Assembly: GCF_027942865.1 (NCBI RefSeq)
Contig: NC_134506.1
Location: 15,646,436 to 15,710,435 of the forward strand
From: Odontesthes bonariensis
Taxonomy: Eukaryota; Chordata; Actinopteri; Atheriniformes; Atherinopsidae
Length of the DNA: 64,000 bases
Reading direction: 5' to 3'
Shown: piece by piece, positions 60,251-64,000 of the stretch
Layout of the letters: each line of letters begins with the position of its first letter
How positions within the stretch are numbered: position 1 is the first letter of the stretch
Notes under the pieces: generated by a model
Told to the model about the DNA's origin: nothing
Database searches by the model: none
Seen by the model: only the letters and a program-made list of their open reading frames with translations
Program-made: the position numbers and the translations under genes

Positions 60251-63200
60251 GAACTGGGGAAAAAAACAGAAAATAAATCATCTTCCAACTTTCCTTTTTT
60301 TCAGTTGGCTTTTGGGCCCTGGAGTCTGGTATCATGACACTTTAACAAAGATAAACATCTATGAATCACCTTTGTTGACAAATGGGAAGATATAAATTGG
60401 GTTTGGAAAATAGATTTACGTCAACACTCATGAGAGGATAGCCCTAAAAAGTGCTAACCATTCCTGGGTTTAAAGAAAGCTGAAGTAGCGTTCCTGCTGT
60501 CTGAGGCACCGGTGGACGAGAAAGTCCAGTATTCTAGGCGCTGATATGACTGTTTTCATTAACGGAGTCTGGTGGCTTACAAGAGGATATAGAGGATTAC
60601 GTCTGAAAGGGCTGTCTGAAGGCGTAACATCAAAATCTTTGACTTAATTGGAATTTTTGTTGCTGCTTCAAACAAAAACAGATAAGTCAATGCTGCTCTC
60701 TTCTATAATTACAGAAGACAAAAAGACTCATGTCAATAATTATTAAAAAAAAGTTGTGAATCTAAAATGAGCCGTGCCTTATAATGCAGCATCAAGTAAA
60801 TGAAAAAGCACGATAACTTTTCATTCCTCTGATATCTTTTGACACTTGTTACACATTGCATTTGGCTGCTTCTTAGGCCAAAGCATAAATGTAACAAGGG
60901 GCCAACAACACTGGATCGATACACTGTTGGGTGGACGGGTACAATGCCTTCACACAGAAAGTCTTACGGTCACATTCACACAGAGACGCTGAGAGGAGAG
61001 CTATTGGACATATGTTGAAAGAAACATCAGACACTGAATGGTCATCAGACCATCGTGTCTTTCACTAAGTGGGACATTTTGCTGCAACAGCCAGGGCTTT
61101 CAAATGGAAAGAGAAAAAGAACATGTAAGCGGTATCGCGTATATATTCATATGGTCGAGCACCATAATATACACAGATTTAGAGTTGTTAATGTTTGGGA
61201 GGTGGTGTCTGTTTCCTAATTATTACCTTTTGCACATAGTAATAGACCAGACTACAATTCACAAGTCTATGGTGCAAAATTGCAGCCCCCAATGCAGTGA
61301 GAATGCATTTCCAGAAAAGCAAAAAAACTTCTTTTGTCAAACAGTTAAACATTTCAAATCATAAATAAACCAAAATTTTACACAGTCCAGAGAGTGAGTT
61401 TTTGGAGTTTCCCCTTATCTTTGTTCTCTTTAGAATTTGTGCTTCCCAACCAGATCTCACTGGAATATGTAAAAAGAAGCAGAACCTCTAAAGGATTATG
61501 TAGTTTCAGCATGTAAATGTGTTGAAATGAAGTGCTGGCACCACTGGTATAATGCCAATAGAAAGTGGATTATAAGTGAAAGCGTTGCTCAATTTCTTTT
61601 TGTTTTGTCCTTTTTAGGATACTGCTTCTTTTGTTTTCAGTTGTTGACCAATCGGGTTGGTATCTCATATTTCACCGTCAGTAAAATGTGAAAAATGTAC
61701 CGACCTGGTCCTTTTGGGAAATTCTCAAAAGCAATGGTGTTGTCACTATCTTTCTACACACTGATGACTGAACCTGTTGGTCTGACTGATGTATGTGAAA
61801 TGAGAAAGATCTCTCAACAATAAAAAAAAAAAAATGTGGGGTTGGACTGTGACAGAGTAAGTTTACATGCACCGTTACGTCAAGCGAAGGCTACAGCTGG
61901 ACTGTTTGATTGGCCTGGTCGAGTAACCTATGTCTACTCCACTACAATAGGTGGAAATATGTCACCTTCAGCTTGTGAGTATTGGGCATTTCTCTAGTTA
62001 CTGATTACACAGACCAAAACCACTGACACTGTAAATATTTGGCTGGTGTCTCGTTAGTACCTTAGCAAGCAGTTCCTTGCACAGCTTTACAGCTCTGTAT
62101 ATTCATAAGAGCTTTACACTTTACTTTTATTTTTACAAACGAGTAGCATGCTGTACCACATGGTTATTTTTTTTGTTTGTTTCTGTCTTCTTATGTGTAT
62201 TTTGTAGTAGTACTTTCCAAGTGAGCTTAACATTACTGCCATTTCCTTTTCTGTTATGACCCAGAAATAAAGGGGTGTTGTTTTTGTTAAGGCTTTGATG
62301 TCTTCATTTAAAAAGGGCATGCAGAAAAAAAACAAAATGTCAAACGTGAAAAAGCAACAGAGCCGTAGTATGGGCCACGAAAATACTGAACCCCTCGGGC
62401 AGATGCTGCCAAATGTGCAAAAATCACTGACGTTGTTGCTGCAGGATGTTCTTCATCACCCCTGTCTGAGGATAATGGTGGTTGTGTTCACAGGGAGGAG
62501 GAGGAAGAGAGCGAGAGAGATAGAGGTGAGACTGGAGGGAGAGTAGCTGTGGAAAACGATGGGCTATATAGCTCAACGGGATGTTGTGATGATAATGATA
62601 ACCGTAGGCCATGGTGTTCCACAAATGTATCAAAATGAAATTTATGTTGATGAAACAAAAAAAATTCTGCTCACACCAGTATGCTTAAATCAGACCAAGT
62701 GAATGAAGGTATAGTTTGCTACATGTTCTCATGGCAATAACGAATATGTTGGCATGTAGTGTCTTTACTGTCGCCACCATGTTGTGCACACTTGCTGAGA
62801 CAGTAAACATTTGCTGACAGCTAGCAAGCAAGCTCTCTTCTTTTCCCCCTGTTAAACTAAAAATATCTTCTAATGTGGCTCTAATGCGTTGTCCTATTGG
62901 ATGAGTGTCATTTTGTTAAACCCCATTCATCAGCATTAATAGTGAGTCAGTGGGTTGTTGTTTGTTGTTGGAAACGTTCATTTAGGACCCACAAAAAATA
63001 TGTTTATGAGCCAGTTACCGTGAGACGTCTGCTTTTAGCTGTGTATGAAACATCTATTCATTCATTTGCTGTGTTACATTGCTATGTTTTTAAACCTTTT
63101 TATAGCCTCTCTGACAAACAAGCACAAGTGCTCAGCACTTGTTTTTTTTTTATGGATTTATTATTTTCTTTTCATCTGAAACACAGAGACATGGATTAAT

Positions 63201-63740
63201 TGTTGTATTCATTCCTATACTTAGGCTGCCCGGGGGGAGAAAAGCTAATTGAAATGTTTCTTTGCATTTTTTTGTTTTTTTGGGGCCTTCCTTTTTTCAT
63301 TTTTTTTTTCACCACAAATGGTTGCAGTGAGCCTTTATGGTAAAAATATCAAAATTTGGAGAAGGCAATGGGAGGTCCCATACTTTCTTTCAGCATTACA
63401 TACCCAAACCAGGTGTTAGAGGTGTCTAAGGCAGGTTCATCTCCACTACTGTTGAACAGGATACACTGTAATCGCATTAAATGGTGAAATATAAACCACC
63501 AAAGTTTTAATAAAATTATGCCATTTTGCAATTCTAGGGTTCATAGATGTTTTCAACTCAGTGTCTACTCTGATACATGTCATACATATCATGTGGATGC
63601 AATGATACAACGTGCTTATTTACTTTTTATATTACTCATAACCTAAAGGGAGCATATTTTTAAAAGATATAACTCTTTCTTGTTCTTGAGAGATCATATG
63701 TGTGTGTGTGTGTGAAGTCACTAACATCAGAAAAACTCAC
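60251..63740. other. Gene-free, AT-rich intergenic or intronic DNA
   Basis: 3.5 kb in which I find no recognisable exon, transposon end or RNA gene. Poly-T/A runs occur at several points (for example 61815-61835, 63140-63152 and 63299-63310), and a (TG)n tract at 63700-63713. It may be an intron of the gene whose exon is at 63741. Confidence 0.35.
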
Positions 63741-63835
63741 ATTCAGATTTTTCAGCAAAACATTGTCTAGTTCGCTCCGCCTCCTCTGCTTGGCCTTGAT
63801 CTCTGCTGCTCTCATTTTCTTGCTTACATTCAACC
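63741..63835 (-). CDS. Orphan minus-strand exon of an unidentified gene
   Basis: 95 bp with a good acceptor (CTTCATTATTTTATCAG) and a consensus donor (AAT|GTGAGT). The open frame is highly charged and helical: VSKKMRAAEIKAKQRRRSEL then DNVLLKNLN. The gene's other exons would lie right of the window and possibly left of this exon. Family not recognised. Confidence 0.45.
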
Positions 63836-64000
63836 TGATAAAATAATGAAGCACAGCTTTGGACAGAAATGTTCCGTTGTCAGTTGTACTGAGCAACATC
63901 TATTTAAATCAACCCCAGCCTCAGAGAATAATGAGAGTCCAGTGGATGAACATAATGCTTTAAGGCAATGTTACAGGAAAATTTGGCAAAGGACTGTATG

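Overview
The window is vertebrate nuclear DNA, almost certainly from a teleost fish. Short exons sit between GT-AG introns. The protein matches are to ace2, a fish-type interleukin-1 family cytokine, pirin and vegfd. The intergenic and intronic DNA is full of fish-style DNA transposons (Kolobok-like TTAA elements, Tc1, PIF/Harbinger, hAT) and LINE/SINE tails. All intron-exon models below were worked out by hand from splice consensus, reading-frame phase and remembered family motifs; no search was run.

Layout: (1) 1-1.2 kb, the last two coding exons of ace2 on +. (2) 2.1-7.3 kb, a complete seven-exon gene on - encoding a 361-residue IL-1 family protein (best fit: fish il1fma) whose N-terminus looks like a PDZ domain. 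(3) 8.8-10.1 kb, a TTAA-flanked element with a THAP-domain remnant. (4) 11.3-19.4 kb, a nine-exon gene on + for a 598-residue FAD/NAD(P)-binding oxidoreductase that I cannot name. (5) 20.3-41.9 kb, pirin (pir) on +, nine coding exons and 290 codons, with a 5'-truncated antisense retrocopy of proteasome subunit psmb5 in one intron. (6) 43.0-52.5 kb, vegfd on +, eight coding exons and 311 codons. (7) 53-64 kb, gene-poor and repeat-rich, with hAT, Harbinger and LINE remnants, weak evidence for a minus-strand coiled-coil gene near 56-58 kb, and one good orphan minus-strand exon at 63.8 kb.

The order ace2 / pir / vegfd matches the human Xp22.2 block (VEGFD-PIR-BMX-ACE2), so this is an old linkage group. 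Here the place between ace2 and pir is held by the IL-1 gene and the flavoprotein gene, and I see no bmx kinase exons. The genes do not form an operon or pathway; the shared feature is conserved synteny. The most unusual items are the PDZ-like prodomain on an IL-1 family cytokine, the unnamed flavoprotein, the psmb5 retrocopy, and seven complete TTAA-bounded non-autonomous elements, several of them giant palindromes, in 64 kb.
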